Positions 8,687 through 16,744 are shown, counted from the stretch's first letter. The stretch: DNA of 64,000 nt from Legionella taurinensis (GCF_900452865.1 NZ_UGOZ01000001.1:496001-560000); one strand, 5' to 3'. Translations and numbers: made by a program. The notes: generated by a model not told the origin, from the sequence alone.

Positions 8687-9297
8687 TCTGTAGGCCAATT
8701 CACGTTTAGATTGGGTAGATTATCAAGATCATATTTTGCGTAGACAAGTGTATCGCTGATTTCACCTGTAATTGGTTTTTTTCTATTTGATTTTAGGGTT
8801 GCCTCTAAAGTGTAATTCAGTCGCTCGGGAATCATTCGACTTCTGCTATTATCAAGGTCACAGGTAATGGCCATTCGTTTTACGCCTAATTGTTTGAACG
8901 CATATTGTGTAATGGCATTAATCGCTTCGGTCATCAAACCTTCTTTTGCACGAGAGCTGCGTATCCAATATCCTGTCTCAACAGAGGGTACTTCCCAAAG
9001 AATATGATGATATCCGGTCCCGCCAATAAATTCTCCAGTGGTTTTGTCATAAATAAATAGTTGAAGCCACGGTTCTTCATTTCTCTTTAGAATCCAGTTG
9101 GCGGCAGCGAGTCGAGCCTGTTCTTCTGAGTCTTCTACAGAGGGCTTTGTTTTAGCCCAATCCATAAATCGATGGAGTTCTTCATAGGATTCTAAAATAG
9201 CGGCATTCACTGCCTTACCGTCATTTACTTGGGTGGGTCTTATTAATAACCTAGGGGTTATTATCGGCATGGGTAGGTTTATCAAAATCGGTTTCAT
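8683..9297 (-). CDS. RimJ/RimL-type GNAT acetyltransferase
   Basis: The 204-aa product carries the RimJ/RimL (Acetyltransf_3) pattern: PRLLIRPTQVNDGKAVNAAI at the start, GTGYHHILWEVPSVETGYWI in the middle, and then EGLMTEAINAITQYAFKQLG as motif A. Relatives acetylate N-terminal residues of ribosomal proteins or small molecules. An AAGGA site precedes the ATG, only 29 bases after the repressor stop, and its own stop overlaps the next GNAT by four bases. Confidence 0.88.
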   Translation of the reverse strand: MKPILINLPMPIITPRLLIRPTQVNDGKAVNAAILESYEELHRFMDWAKTKPSVEDSEEQARLAAANWILKRNEEPWLQLFIYDKTTGEFIGGTGYHHILWEVPSVETGYWIRSSRAKEGLMTEAINAITQYAFKQLGVKRMAITCDLDNSRSRMIPERLNYTLEATLKSNRKKPITGEISDTLVYAKYDLDNLPNLNVNWPTE

Positions 9298-9326
9298 TAA
9301 TTATCCTTGGATTCATCTTAAATAGA

Positions 9327-10010
9327 TCATAATTTAATAAATCTATTCAGACTTATAACCGCCCCAACTAATTCACAGCTGGTGTCGGGATCGACTCGAA
9401 CACTTGCCCAATCTTCATTAAGCGCAATTAATTCAAATGCTGGAGATGTTTTAGAAGTAGAAAGCTGCTTATATTTGCGAATAATCACTTCATTTTCAGA
9501 ATCAAGCTTAGCCACCACAAAATCTCCTGGATTTGGAGTGGTATCAGGATCAATGATGAGCACATCATTCACTCTGAATTCTGGAGTCATACTGTCATCC
9601 CTTACTTCCATCGCAAAGGCATTTGGACCGATACGCTCAGTCAGTCCTGAACTAACTGGGATTAATGCAACCTTTTCAGAGTAGTGTTCCTCTTTGATTT
9701 GTTGAATAAGTAGTGCAGGATTTACAGCCTGCTTGTAATCCAGCACTGGAATTAGAGCACCCAAGCCAGGAGTTTTATTTAATCTTCCTTGCTTGTCATC
9801 GGACAAACACATTAAAAAGGATGGAGATACCTCTAGTGCTTTAGCTAGTTGTTTGATTTCTTCGGGGCCAGGGGTTCTTTCGCCGCGTTCGTAATTGTTG
9901 ATGCGAGAGACTTTTAAATCCTCTGTTAACTCTGCTAGAGCCTTTCTCGTTAGGCCTTTAGTGGTTCGTTCATGTCTAATTCGTTGTCCTATTTTCTCTT
10001 TGATGTTCAT
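9327..10010 (-). CDS. XRE-S24 repressor (LvrR/CI/LexA-like) of the ICE
   Basis: The 227-aa product has an N-terminal XRE helix-turn-helix (about residues 5-66, RKALAELTEDLKVSRINNYERG). The C-terminal S24 peptidase domain has the nucleophile Ser in VRDDSMTPEF (about residue 140) and the Lys region in EVIIRKYKQL. The usual Ala-Gly cleavage dipeptide is not obvious; the hinge reads LGALIPVL. By position, divergent from lvrA, it should repress the ICE regulatory and transfer genes and respond to DNA damage. GNAT cargo follows it in the same direction. Confidence 0.88.
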   Translation of the reverse strand: MNIKEKIGQRIRHERTTKGLTRKALAELTEDLKVSRINNYERGERTPGPEEIKQLAKALEVSPSFLMCLSDDKQGRLNKTPGLGALIPVLDYKQAVNPALLIQQIKEEHYSEKVALIPVSSGLTERIGPNAFAMEVRDDSMTPEFRVNDVLIIDPDTTPNPGDFVVAKLDSENEVIIRKYKQLSTSKTSPAFELIALNEDWASVRVDPDTSCELVGAVISLNRFIKL

Positions 10011-10056
10011 TCCATGTTACGTCCATAAAAATACTTAATAAATATGATACCAGATA

Positions 10057-10081
10057 TTGACACATTCTCAATATGTGTTAA
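10057..10081. promoter_or_regulatory. Palindromic operator candidate between repressor and lvrA
   Basis: Two 9-bp arms, TTGACACAT (10057-10065) and ATGTGTTAA (10073-10081), form an inverted repeat with one mismatch around a 7-bp centre. This is a typical size for a CI/LexA-like dimer. It lies 46 bp upstream of the repressor start, so repressor autoregulation and control of the divergent lvr genes are both plausible. The left arm also contains a TTGACA-like -35 hexamer. Confidence 0.55.
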
Positions 10082-10094
10082 GTTCTAATTATAG

Positions 10095-10111
10095 TTGCTC
10101 GATTCGAGTAA
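10095..10111. promoter_or_regulatory. Second palindromic site in the lvr control region
   Basis: TTGCTCG, ATT, CGAGTAA is an inverted repeat with 6 of 7 arm positions matching and a 3-bp centre. Its sequence is unrelated to the palindrome at 10057-10081, so it may be bound by a different protein or be a second-class operator. It lies about 100 bp upstream of lvrA. Confidence 0.4.
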
Positions 10112-10209
10112 TAATGCACAATAAGAGCATTAATATGGGTCATTAATTTTCAAAATATAACATACAGCAAAATTGATGATTAATTAAGTCAACGGAAGAA
10201 GAGGGATCA

Positions 10210-11100
10210 ATGGAGTTCACTGTTAATGACAACGAAATGGTTGCATTGTGTGGCTTACCGCACATTCAGCAATTAGCTTATTTTAGAGGGATTAGGCCTT
10301 ATATGAATGTGAAAACCGGGATAGTAGGGATTGATAGGGGGATAAGCTATCAATCCATTGCCGAACAACTGTATATCGAACCACATCAAGGCATCAAAAG
10401 TGTTAGCTTTTCTCGTGCACAAACACGCCGTGCAATCGCTGGTCTTGAAAGAGCGGGTCTTATTAAATTCGAATCCAGAGATCATCAATTAATTTTAAAA
10501 TGCCTTTTAGCGACAAGGGATTATTATGTCCAGAAAAAAGCCGTCACAAAGCCGTCACAGCAAGGCATCAGTCCTGAATTTCAAGATGTCCTTGATAATA
10601 GTAGCCAATCGAACTTCGAACCAGTTAAAGCCGACATAGCTAAATGTGCAAAAGCCGACATACCTCATAAAGAGAATAATTATTTATATTTATTTACGCA
10701 ATTTGAAAAATTTTGGTCGCATTACCCAAGCAAAAAATCCAAACAAAAAGCATGGCAGGAGTTTAAACAAATCAATCCCGATGATTTTCTAGTGGACAAA
10801 ATAATCAGCGCTCTGATTGCACAAGTGAAGAATTGGGATGAGCAAGCCCTTGCAGGTGATTGGGTTCCTCCATGGAAGTATCCAGCCAACTGGTTAGCTC
10901 AACACTGCTGGGATGATGAAATTTCCGCTGTCAGAAAACAGGAGCATAGCAATGCAAAACATACAGCAACTCGTGCAAAAAAATCTCCAATCGAAATTTT
11001 CTGGGACTCATGCGGAGACACGGACTTCGATTTCAACGATGAAGAGCCCGGGCAATCATCAAGTAACATCGTCCAGTTCAGCAGCTCCCGAAGTTCATGA
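10210..11100 (+). CDS. lvrA: LvrA-like ICE regulatory/replication-type protein
   Basis: The 296-aa product begins with a winged-helix-like region (about residues 40-95, ISYQSIAEQL..SFSRAQTRRAIAGLERAGLI), as in plasmid and phage replication initiators. After a linker comes a DnaT-like module, FEKFWSHYPSKKSKQKAWQEFKQ..WKYPANWLAQHCWDD (about residues 165-240). This arrangement and the gene order before LvrB and a CsrA-like protein match the Legionella lvrA locus. An AAGAAGAGGG run lies near the start. The function of LvrA is not established. Confidence 0.82.
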   Translation: MEFTVNDNEMVALCGLPHIQQLAYFRGIRPYMNVKTGIVGIDRGISYQSIAEQLYIEPHQGIKSVSFSRAQTRRAIAGLERAGLIKFESRDHQLILKCLLATRDYYVQKKAVTKPSQQGISPEFQDVLDNSSQSNFEPVKADIAKCAKADIPHKENNYLYLFTQFEKFWSHYPSKKSKQKAWQEFKQINPDDFLVDKIISALIAQVKNWDEQALAGDWVPPWKYPANWLAQHCWDDEISAVRKQEHSNAKHTATRAKKSPIEIFWDSCGDTDFDFNDEEPGQSSSNIVQFSSSRSS

Positions 11101-11431
11101 CAAGCGTATAGATACCCTGTTTAGCCGTCTTGGGGCGATTTATGGCCATATCTGGTGGAGTAATTTCCAAAATGAACGTGGGTTGGCTGGTGCTAAAAAA
11201 GAGTGGTTTGACGCTTTATTGCGTTTTGACAACCAAATCCTGAAAGAGGTTTTGCTCATGCTTCGTGAGGGGAGAGGGTATCCACCAACACTGCCTCAGT
11301 TTATTGAAGATTGTAAAGCAATCCAGGGTCGCAGAATTCCTCGCCCTATGAATCAAGATTCCAACAAACCAGCGAGCCGTGAAGTCGCTGAGATGCATAT
11401 CAAAGCCATGTTAAAAAAATTAAACAGTTAA
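10952..11431 (+). CDS. lvrB: LvrB-like protein (phage replication protein P-like)
   Basis: The start at 10952 is chosen because AGGAG lies eight bases upstream, inside the end of lvrA; the product is then 159 aa. The core (LFSRLGAIYGHIWWSNFQNERGLAGAKKEWFDALLRFD..GYPPTLPQFIEDCKAI) resembles phage replication protein P-type segments, in which the PPTLPQF motif is typical. The last part is basic. The overlap of 149 bases with lvrA in another frame is large but supported by the ribosome site and by the continuing similarity. Confidence 0.78.
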   Translation: MQNIQQLVQKNLQSKFSGTHAETRTSISTMKSPGNHQVTSSSSAAPEVHDKRIDTLFSRLGAIYGHIWWSNFQNERGLAGAKKEWFDALLRFDNQILKEVLLMLREGRGYPPTLPQFIEDCKAIQGRRIPRPMNQDSNKPASREVAEMHIKAMLKKLNS

Positions 11432-11450
11432 TCAAAACAGGAGTGTTGCC

Positions 11451-11660
11451 ATGCTAGTACTTACTCGCCGTGTTGGAGAGGAAATCCTCATAGACAAAGG
11501 CCAGATTCAAATCAAAATTTTATACGTTCGTAGAGGTCACATTGCGGTAGGGATTCATGCGCCGTCAAATGTGGATGTTGATCGTAAAGAAATCTATTTA
11601 AGGAAGAAGGCTAATCCTGAGGTTGTCACACAGCAAGAAATTGTTTCAGAAACCAATTAA
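11451..11660 (+). CDS. lvrC: CsrA-family RNA-binding regulator LvrC
   Basis: The 69-aa product is clearly CsrA family: MLVLTRRVGEEILI at the start, then IQIKILYVRRGHIAVGIHAP and VDRKEIYLRKK, with the RNA-binding arginines in place (TRR and the second-strand RG). CsrA proteins bind GGA motifs near ribosome sites. An AGGAGTG ribosome site precedes it. Its place between the lvr genes and the transfer operon suggests post-transcriptional control of conjugation. It differs from a chromosomal CsrA in the basic insertion YVRRGH. Confidence 0.92.
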   Translation: MLVLTRRVGEEILIDKGQIQIKILYVRRGHIAVGIHAPSNVDVDRKEIYLRKKANPEVVTQQEIVSETN

Positions 11661-11668
11661 TTATCAAC

Positions 11669-11687
11669 TCAGGGCATGAAGCCCTGA
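11669..11687 (+). promoter_or_regulatory. Stem-loop between lvrC and the transfer operon
   Basis: TCAGGGC (11669-11675) and GCCCTGA (11681-11687) form a perfect 7-bp stem with loop ATGAA. No T-tract follows, so it is not a classic terminator. It ends directly at the GGAG ribosome site (11689-11692) of the first transfer gene, so it could tune translation or RNA stability there. CsrA/LvrC action at that GGA is a reasonable guess. Confidence 0.45.
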
Positions 11688-11698
11688 TGGAGTTTGTT

Positions 11699-12145
11699 AT
11701 GTTCAAAATGTTACTTGCTACTTCACTAAGCATCTTAACTTTTACGACCCATGCGCTGGCAGATGTTACTCAGATTAATCGTTATGCCACAGTCGCTAAT
11801 AAACCTTTAGCTGCTCAAGTTAATCCTTTATTGGCAGTGCAACAAATTCATTTCCCCCAAGAAGTTAAAACTGTTGGTCAGGCAATAGAATGGTGGTTGC
11901 AATACTCTGGTTATTCCTTAGCTGTAAAAGAAAAGCAACCCCAAAGTTTACAGGCAGTAATGCTGCAGACCTTACCTCAAATCGATAGAAATTTAGGCCC
12001 TTTAAGCGTTAAGGATGGACTTGAAGTCCTTGCGGGACAGCAAGTCTTTATGCTGGTTGTTAATCCGTTGCTACGGGAAGTGAATTTCAAATTGAAACCT
12101 GGCTATCTACCTGTTGTTAAAAAAATAGTAAGGAGTAAATCATGA
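11699..12145 (+). CDS. ICE type IV pilus PilL-like N-terminal protein (TIGR03748-like)
   Basis: From the ATG at 11699 (GGAG seven bases before) the product is 148 aa. It has an N-terminal signal peptide (MLLATSLSILTFTTHALA). The body, NRYATVANKPLAAQVNPLL..IHFPQEVKTVGQAIEWWLQYSGYSL..ALQ..DGLEVLAG, matches the PilL/TIGR03748 pattern seen at the head of PFGI-1-type transfer operons. It is probably periplasmic. Its stop overlaps the next start (ATGA). Confidence 0.75.
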   Translation: MFKMLLATSLSILTFTTHALADVTQINRYATVANKPLAAQVNPLLAVQQIHFPQEVKTVGQAIEWWLQYSGYSLAVKEKQPQSLQAVMLQTLPQIDRNLGPLSVKDGLEVLAGQQVFMLVVNPLLREVNFKLKPGYLPVVKKIVRSKS

Positions 12146-12753
12146 TTTCGTTAAATAAATCCGTGAGTAAATGGGTATTTATTGCATTAGTTAATGTAGC
12201 GATTGTTAGTGGCATTGTCCTTGGAGTAATGCATTCGAATGACAATACCACAGACAATGATGTCATTAGTTCTCGTTTAAACGACATTCAATCTCAACTC
12301 ATTACTCTTCAAACAGAAATTAAAAAGCCAGTAGAAAAAATTGATTTAAGTTCCATCAATCAGGATTTTAATAAACTGGCCGGATTAATTGAACAATTGA
12401 AATCTACAGATGAAAGCAAATTAAATCAGTTGGTGCTTGAAAGCAGATCAGAATTAACCCAGAAGCTCGATACTATCCATAAGGTCGTTAACACTCTGGA
12501 TAAGAAAGAACACCCCATCAAATATCTACCCGTTACTGCTTTGCCCTTTAAAGTTCTGAGCATAGACAGCATTCAACAAGTCAGTGTAGCTAGTGTTATC
12601 TATGATTTTAAAACTGTCCCAATGGAAAGAGGGGATACCCTGGCAGGATGGTCTGTCTTAGAAATTGATTTTGGCAGGCAACACCTTGTATTTGAAAACA
12701 GTAATAAAGATCGTGTTCCAGTGAATATGGAACAAGGTGAGCAACATGTTTAA
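12142..12753 (+). CDS. Inner-membrane anchored coiled-coil transfer protein
   Basis: The 203-aa product has one N-terminal transmembrane helix (about residues 11-30, WVFIALVNVAIVSGIVLGV). A long coiled coil follows (about 40-130, SRLNDIQSQLITLQTEIKK). The small C-terminal beta domain (VIYDFKTVPMERGDTLAGWSVLEIDFGRQHLVF) resembles PilP- or OmpA-like secretion accessories. No exact family is known to me. The AAGGAG site and ATGA overlap with its neighbour place it firmly in the transfer operon. Confidence 0.72.
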   Translation: MISLNKSVSKWVFIALVNVAIVSGIVLGVMHSNDNTTDNDVISSRLNDIQSQLITLQTEIKKPVEKIDLSSINQDFNKLAGLIEQLKSTDESKLNQLVLESRSELTQKLDTIHKVVNTLDKKEHPIKYLPVTALPFKVLSIDSIQQVSVASVIYDFKTVPMERGDTLAGWSVLEIDFGRQHLVFENSNKDRVPVNMEQGEQHV

Positions 12754-13585
12754 ACAAACAGTACTCACTCTCACTTTGCTATCAACTCATGCAGTACACG
12801 CTGAATTGAATATCCCTGGCATTAATACTCAATCATTGAATACTCAAAGTGCACAAGACCAAACTTTAGCGAGAGCTGGGTTAACTGTAAATAATGACGA
12901 TCTAACTTTGGAACAAGACGTAAACAAATTAAAGCTCAATGAACAACAACTTCATGAAGCCAAAGTTTGGGAGCTAACCCTTGAGGAAGAAAAGCGTTAT
13001 GTATTCCTCATGAAGAATCGCAGCAAGATCTATTATCAGGGATTAAGACAAACCCCACTGGATATACTGGGGCTTAATGCCAGAAATGAAGACGAACGCA
13101 ATCATTTTGCAGAACTTGCAGCAGCTCAGGAAGCCCAGAAAGTCTCTAAAAATATTGCCTGGAATAATGCATTTTATAAAGCATATAACAAGCTCTTTGC
13201 TAATGTACCTGTTGTTGGTGATTTTGATCCGTCTCCTTACTCACCCTATGTCTATAAGTCTGTTCAACTAAATCAGGGAGACATCCTTTATCTGTTTATG
13301 AAACCAGATGAAGCAGTCAAAACTATTTTGATGATTTTAACTGAAGCAGTTGAAAATACTCCGGATACTCGCTTACACCTCATGCTTTTGGATAGTGATG
13401 ATTTATCAATTCAATTATGGGCTAACAAGAATCAAATCCCACAACATCTGATAAACAGTGGTCGTCTTACGCTTAATCATGGTGACCTGAATTATCAATC
13501 TTTAAAGGCAAATAAAAAAACCACCCCGTTGTTATTACTTTCTAAAAATGGCAGTTCAAGCGTTGTTGATCTGGGGAGGTTTTAA
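12746..13585 (+). CDS. ICE transfer protein, TIGR03759-like (PFL_4693 family)
   Basis: Started at the ATG at 12746, the product is 279 aa. A GTG three codons earlier is possible, but AAGGTGAG lies at the right distance from the ATG. It begins with a signal peptide (FKQTVLTLTLLSTHAVHA). The central region (VWELTLEEEKRYVFLMKNRSKIYYQGLRQTPLDILGLNA) is the hallmark of this periplasmic family. The C-terminal half has alternating beta and alpha segments. The family member is secreted and of unknown mechanism. Confidence 0.75.
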   Translation: MFKQTVLTLTLLSTHAVHAELNIPGINTQSLNTQSAQDQTLARAGLTVNNDDLTLEQDVNKLKLNEQQLHEAKVWELTLEEEKRYVFLMKNRSKIYYQGLRQTPLDILGLNARNEDERNHFAELAAAQEAQKVSKNIAWNNAFYKAYNKLFANVPVVGDFDPSPYSPYVYKSVQLNQGDILYLFMKPDEAVKTILMILTEAVENTPDTRLHLMLLDSDDLSIQLWANKNQIPQHLINSGRLTLNHGDLNYQSLKANKKTTPLLLLSKNGSSSVVDLGRF

Positions 13586-13586
13586 G

Positions 13587-14045
13587 ATGAGAAAGATATC
13601 ACTGATTGCGGGTTTATTGATGATTACTTCCTGCTATGCGTATCAAGTCATCGATATGGAACATTACATCAAAGAATCGCAAGAGCAACTATCAGAGGAA
13701 TCACTGAAACTTCAGGTAAAACTGGATGCACGATTACCTGCTACCAGCAAAGCAACAGCGGGCAAAGTATTAAAACGCAAATTAGAATTGGTAAACTTTT
13801 CTTATTCTATCTTTATCATTGGTGATGATGCTGCATCCCGTGAATGGTTAAAAGATCATGCACAAGAGTTAGAAAAAATAAATGCACTGGGTTTTATTAC
13901 TAATATAGACAGCAGTTCCAGTCTGCAGGAACTTCAGGAATTAACCAAAGCACCATTATTGCCTGCTAATGTAGATGATCTTTTAGCCATCTTCAATGAA
14001 AGCCATTACCCACTAATTTTTCATGAGGGTGAGATATGGCAATAA
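13587..14045 (+). CDS. ICE transfer protein, TIGR03765-like (PFL_4695 family)
   Basis: Start at 13587 follows a strong GGGGAGG; the product is 152 aa. A short signal-like N-terminus (MRKISLIAGLLMITSCYAYQ) includes a Cys that could be lipidated, but the consensus is weak. The remainder (VNFSYSIFIIGDDAASREWLKDHAQELEKINALGFITNI..AKAPLLPANVDDLLAIFNESHYPLIFHEGEI) fits the TIGR03765 family of thioredoxin-like appearance. The start lies inside the last bases of the preceding frame region, showing tight packing. Confidence 0.72.
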   Translation: MRKISLIAGLLMITSCYAYQVIDMEHYIKESQEQLSEESLKLQVKLDARLPATSKATAGKVLKRKLELVNFSYSIFIIGDDAASREWLKDHAQELEKINALGFITNIDSSSSLQELQELTKAPLLPANVDDLLAIFNESHYPLIFHEGEIWQ

Positions 14046-14734
14046 AGACTCAAACCCAAAAGAAATCCAAAAGAATCATCATGAGCTTGCTGTTACTTGT
14101 CTTTATAGGTTGGTTGATTTTATTGGGTTGGGCATTGAGTCTATGGGGAATGACTGGCTTTGATTCAGCCTGGGAAACCATCTATGAACTATCTAAACAA
14201 CAAACTATAGCAGTCGCAGAATTTAATGATGCTTCAGTGGCTGAGCGTTTCAAATCATGGGTTACCTCAGTACCAACTGAAAAGATGACTGACAAAGTAG
14301 CAAAAGTCACTACCGTTATTAAAAATGAATTAAATACGGTTTTACCCGAAAACAACTCTGAATTGGATCAGATAGTGGATGACTTATTTACCATTACAAA
14401 ACAAGTTGGGTTGCTTATCAGCCTGACTGCTCATGTGATGTTTATCAAGCTGATGATTCTTCTGGCAAGCATTCCATTATTTGCTTTAGCTATGACAGCA
14501 GGTTTGGTCGATGGTTTGAATCAACGAGCCATTCGCACCGCGTCTTTAGGACGTGAATCCTCTTATGTATTCCATCAACTAAATCGCTACTTCAAACGTG
14601 GTTTGCTGATGTTATTGGCCTTATGGCTAGCAGTTCCTTTGTGTATTACCCCAGCACTAATGTTCATACCCGTCAGTATCTTATTAAGTGTGATGGTTTC
14701 CATTACAGCCAGTCGCTTTAAGAAATATTTGTAA
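14036..14734 (+). CDS. ICE inner-membrane protein, DUF4400/TIGR03747-like
   Basis: The 232-aa product is a membrane protein with helices near residues 15-40, 125-160 and 185-225. It is preceded by a GGGTGAG site and overlaps the previous stop. The pattern IIMSLLLLVFIGWLILLGW..GFDSAWETI and later AMTAGLVDGLNQRAIRTASLGRESSYVFHQLNRYFKRG is typical of the TIGR03747 family of ICE membrane proteins. It is a probable component of the conjugation machine base. Confidence 0.85.
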   Translation: MAIKTQTQKKSKRIIMSLLLLVFIGWLILLGWALSLWGMTGFDSAWETIYELSKQQTIAVAEFNDASVAERFKSWVTSVPTEKMTDKVAKVTTVIKNELNTVLPENNSELDQIVDDLFTITKQVGLLISLTAHVMFIKLMILLASIPLFALAMTAGLVDGLNQRAIRTASLGRESSYVFHQLNRYFKRGLLMLLALWLAVPLCITPALMFIPVSILLSVMVSITASRFKKYL

Positions 14735-14743
14735 GGAGAAAAA

Positions 14744-15070
14744 ATGAAAAGATTGTTTTTGATTTTAATGCTGAGTACGACTTGCTTTGCGACACACGCC
14801 AGTGAAGAAGCTCTAAATCAAACTTTGGTCAGAGTTATTAACCAAATCAACGCCATCATGCCTTTGCTTGATGAAGCCGAAACGGAAATTGAACCTAATA
14901 CCCGTATCCAATTACACATTGAATCTTTTGAAGGATCTGATGGCAAGTCGCATCCTGGCTTGCGTAATGATTTATTGGTTATCCGCAATGCCCTAATTGA
15001 TTACATCAATAAACCTGCCATTGAACCTAAAACTATCAAGCCTTTAGCGCTTGATTTCATTGGTAAGTAG
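14744..15070 (+). CDS. RAQPRD-family ICE pilus-region protein
   Basis: The 108-aa product has a cleavable signal peptide (FLILMLSTTCFATHA). The layout (LNQTLVRVINQINAIMPLLDEAETE..NDLLVIRNALIDYINKPAIEP) corresponds to the RAQPRD family (TIGR01690), although the namesake motif is degenerate. Function unknown; it is always found among the pilus-like genes of these ICEs. AAGGAG precedes the start. Confidence 0.68.
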   Translation: MKRLFLILMLSTTCFATHASEEALNQTLVRVINQINAIMPLLDEAETEIEPNTRIQLHIESFEGSDGKSHPGLRNDLLVIRNALIDYINKPAIEPKTIKPLALDFIGK

Positions 15071-15072
15071 CC

Positions 15073-15336
15073 ATGGGCAAAGTGGATATCGCTAAAACAT
15101 TTGCGGCCAGTTTCAAGCAAGCAGCAGGTAATACAGCTGCTGGGGTGTACTCAAGTTGCATTCGGTTCATCGCGATCATGATGGTCATTATCGCAGTGAT
15201 CTGGTGCATCAATCACTTTATGGGCAATGAAGAAAGAGAACAAGATGGTTTTCTCATTCGTCTTGGTTCTCGTTCAATCCGCATTGTAATGGGACTTTGC
15301 CTATTCATTCTAATTTTAATCGTAAAGGGGAATTAA
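15073..15336 (+). CDS. Small ICE membrane protein, DUF3262/TIGR03758-like
   Basis: The 87-aa product has two transmembrane helices (about residues 25-45 and 65-85) around a short charged turn (NEEREQDGF). The FKQAAGNTAAGVYSSCIRFI start is family-like. Such small two-helix proteins resemble VirB2/VirB3-type pilus subunits or their partners. It is separated from its upstream neighbour by only a few bases. Confidence 0.78.
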   Translation: MGKVDIAKTFAASFKQAAGNTAAGVYSSCIRFIAIMMVIIAVIWCINHFMGNEEREQDGFLIRLGSRSIRIVMGLCLFILILIVKGN

Positions 15337-15338
15337 CC

Positions 15339-15716
15339 ATGAAAAATAAAAACGCCCAATGGTGGCAAAAAATCGGTACGGGTTTTATCACTTTAAACTA
15401 CGCACCAGCCCTGTTTGCTGATAACTGGTTCCCCAAAATTTCTAATGCCGATGATATTAGTGACGGTAATAAAAGCATGATGACGGTGACAGGAAATTAC
15501 GTCAGGCAAGGATTGGGATTATTACTCTTTATTGCTGCTGTAATGAGTTTTATCAAGTTCATCACAACCGTTCAGCACGGCATAGAGGAATCCAAGAAAA
15601 ATGATGGTTCTATGGTGGCCTTTGGTACTTTTGCAGTGATGGGTATTACTTATCTGGCAATCAGTATTGTTGCAGGTTATGTGGGTTACACCATGATTAC
15701 CAAATTCAAGATTTAA
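15339..15716 (+). CDS. ICE membrane protein, TIGR03745-like (PFL_4702 family)
   Basis: The start at 15339 has AGGGGA just upstream; the product is 125 aa. A signal-like N-terminus (GTGFITLNYAPALFA) is followed by two transmembrane helices (about residues 60-80 and 100-120, GLGLLLFIAAVMSFIKFI and GTFAVMGITYLAISIVAGYV). This is the PFL_4702-type topology, likened to pilin-type VirB2 proteins. It is co-transcribed with its neighbours. Confidence 0.82.
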   Translation: MKNKNAQWWQKIGTGFITLNYAPALFADNWFPKISNADDISDGNKSMMTVTGNYVRQGLGLLLFIAAVMSFIKFITTVQHGIEESKKNDGSMVAFGTFAVMGITYLAISIVAGYVGYTMITKFKI

Positions 15717-15726
15717 GGTGACTGCC

Positions 15727-16089
15727 ATGAACCGACCTTCATCACGCCATTTGTCTCATGATTACGAAGCCTACAAAGGGTTAAGTCTGCGGGAACTGTT
15801 CTGGATTGTCATTGTAGCAACACCATTGACCAGTCTCCTATTTACCTTAAGTGGGATACTTGCAGGCTACCCTCTGGCATTTGGTTGCGTCGGTTTTTTG
15901 GTGGGCTTTGTCTTGTCCATTACGGTTTGTCCAAAGCGTGTTGCCCGATTAAAAGCGGGCAAACCTCATGGTTATCTAATGAAGAAAACCATTTTAGGGT
16001 TTGCACGTTGGGGCATAAGAACTTCGCCTTATCTTTCTCATAAAGGCATCTGGCAAAAATCCAAATTAGTAGGTGAACCTCATGTTTAA
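15727..16089 (+). CDS. ICE inner-membrane protein, TIGR03750/DUF3487-like
   Basis: The ATG at 15727 lies six bases after AAGGTG; the product is 120 aa. Two adjacent transmembrane helices (about residues 25-45 and 50-70) are followed by a basic segment (CPKRVARLKAGKPHGYLMKK), the TIGR03750 hallmark and reminiscent of VirB3. It ends overlapping the next gene. Confidence 0.82.
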   Translation: MNRPSSRHLSHDYEAYKGLSLRELFWIVIVATPLTSLLFTLSGILAGYPLAFGCVGFLVGFVLSITVCPKRVARLKAGKPHGYLMKKTILGFARWGIRTSPYLSHKGIWQKSKLVGEPHV

Positions 16090-16744
16090 TTACTGGAAGA
16101 AAATCGATAGCTTAAATCATCACAACCGCCTTTTATTGGCCTTTGTCTCAGTGCTTGTATTCATTGTAGCTGGACTGATTATCACTTTGGCCAAATCCCC
16201 TAATCATTATGAGTTTTGGCTAACCCCTTCAATGGCAACAAATGGTGGATTAATTAAAGCAGAGCAAATTCCTGCTGAGTATGTGCAAGGGTTTGTTGCA
16301 ACGTTAATGCCTGCTTTAAATACTTGGTCCAAAGCAGGTAAAAGTGAGTTCACTAATAACCTCGCCAGTTTCCACTATTACTTCACCCCACGTCATAGAC
16401 ATTTAATGGAGCAAACACTGGCAGCTTATAAAGATGCTCAACTCTTCAATAGAGTTCAAGTGGCCAGTCTTTATCGTTTTATGGAAGACAGTGATGTGAA
16501 AGCTTTAGGTAATAACATGTGGGAAGTGCATCTGGTCTTGCGTATCACGCAAAGACTTAAAGACAACAGTCCTATGGTCATCGCTGACAAGGTGGTTGAT
16601 TACCATCTTCGAGTAGTCAAAGTGACCTTATCTCGTCTGCAAAATCCCTTTCAATTAGCTCTGGATGGTTATACCCAACCTGAAGCCCTGGTCAAAGATT
16701 TGTTAGCTACACCATTGGAGGAAAAACAACATGACAAAGTATAA
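16082..16744 (+). CDS. ICE transfer protein, TIGR03746-like (PFL_4703, TraE/VirB5-8 like)
   Basis: Started at the ATG at 16082 (AGGTG upstream) the product is 220 aa. An N-terminal transmembrane helix is present (LLLAFVSVLVFIVAGLIITLA, about residues 18-38). The periplasmic part holds a VirB8/TraE-like domain (YFTPRHRHLMEQTLAAYKD, then LVLRITQRLKDNSPMVIADKVVDYHLRVV). It probably forms part of the inner-membrane platform and overlaps both neighbours by a few bases. Confidence 0.85.
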   Translation: MFNYWKKIDSLNHHNRLLLAFVSVLVFIVAGLIITLAKSPNHYEFWLTPSMATNGGLIKAEQIPAEYVQGFVATLMPALNTWSKAGKSEFTNNLASFHYYFTPRHRHLMEQTLAAYKDAQLFNRVQVASLYRFMEDSDVKALGNNMWEVHLVLRITQRLKDNSPMVIADKVVDYHLRVVKVTLSRLQNPFQLALDGYTQPEALVKDLLATPLEEKQHDKV

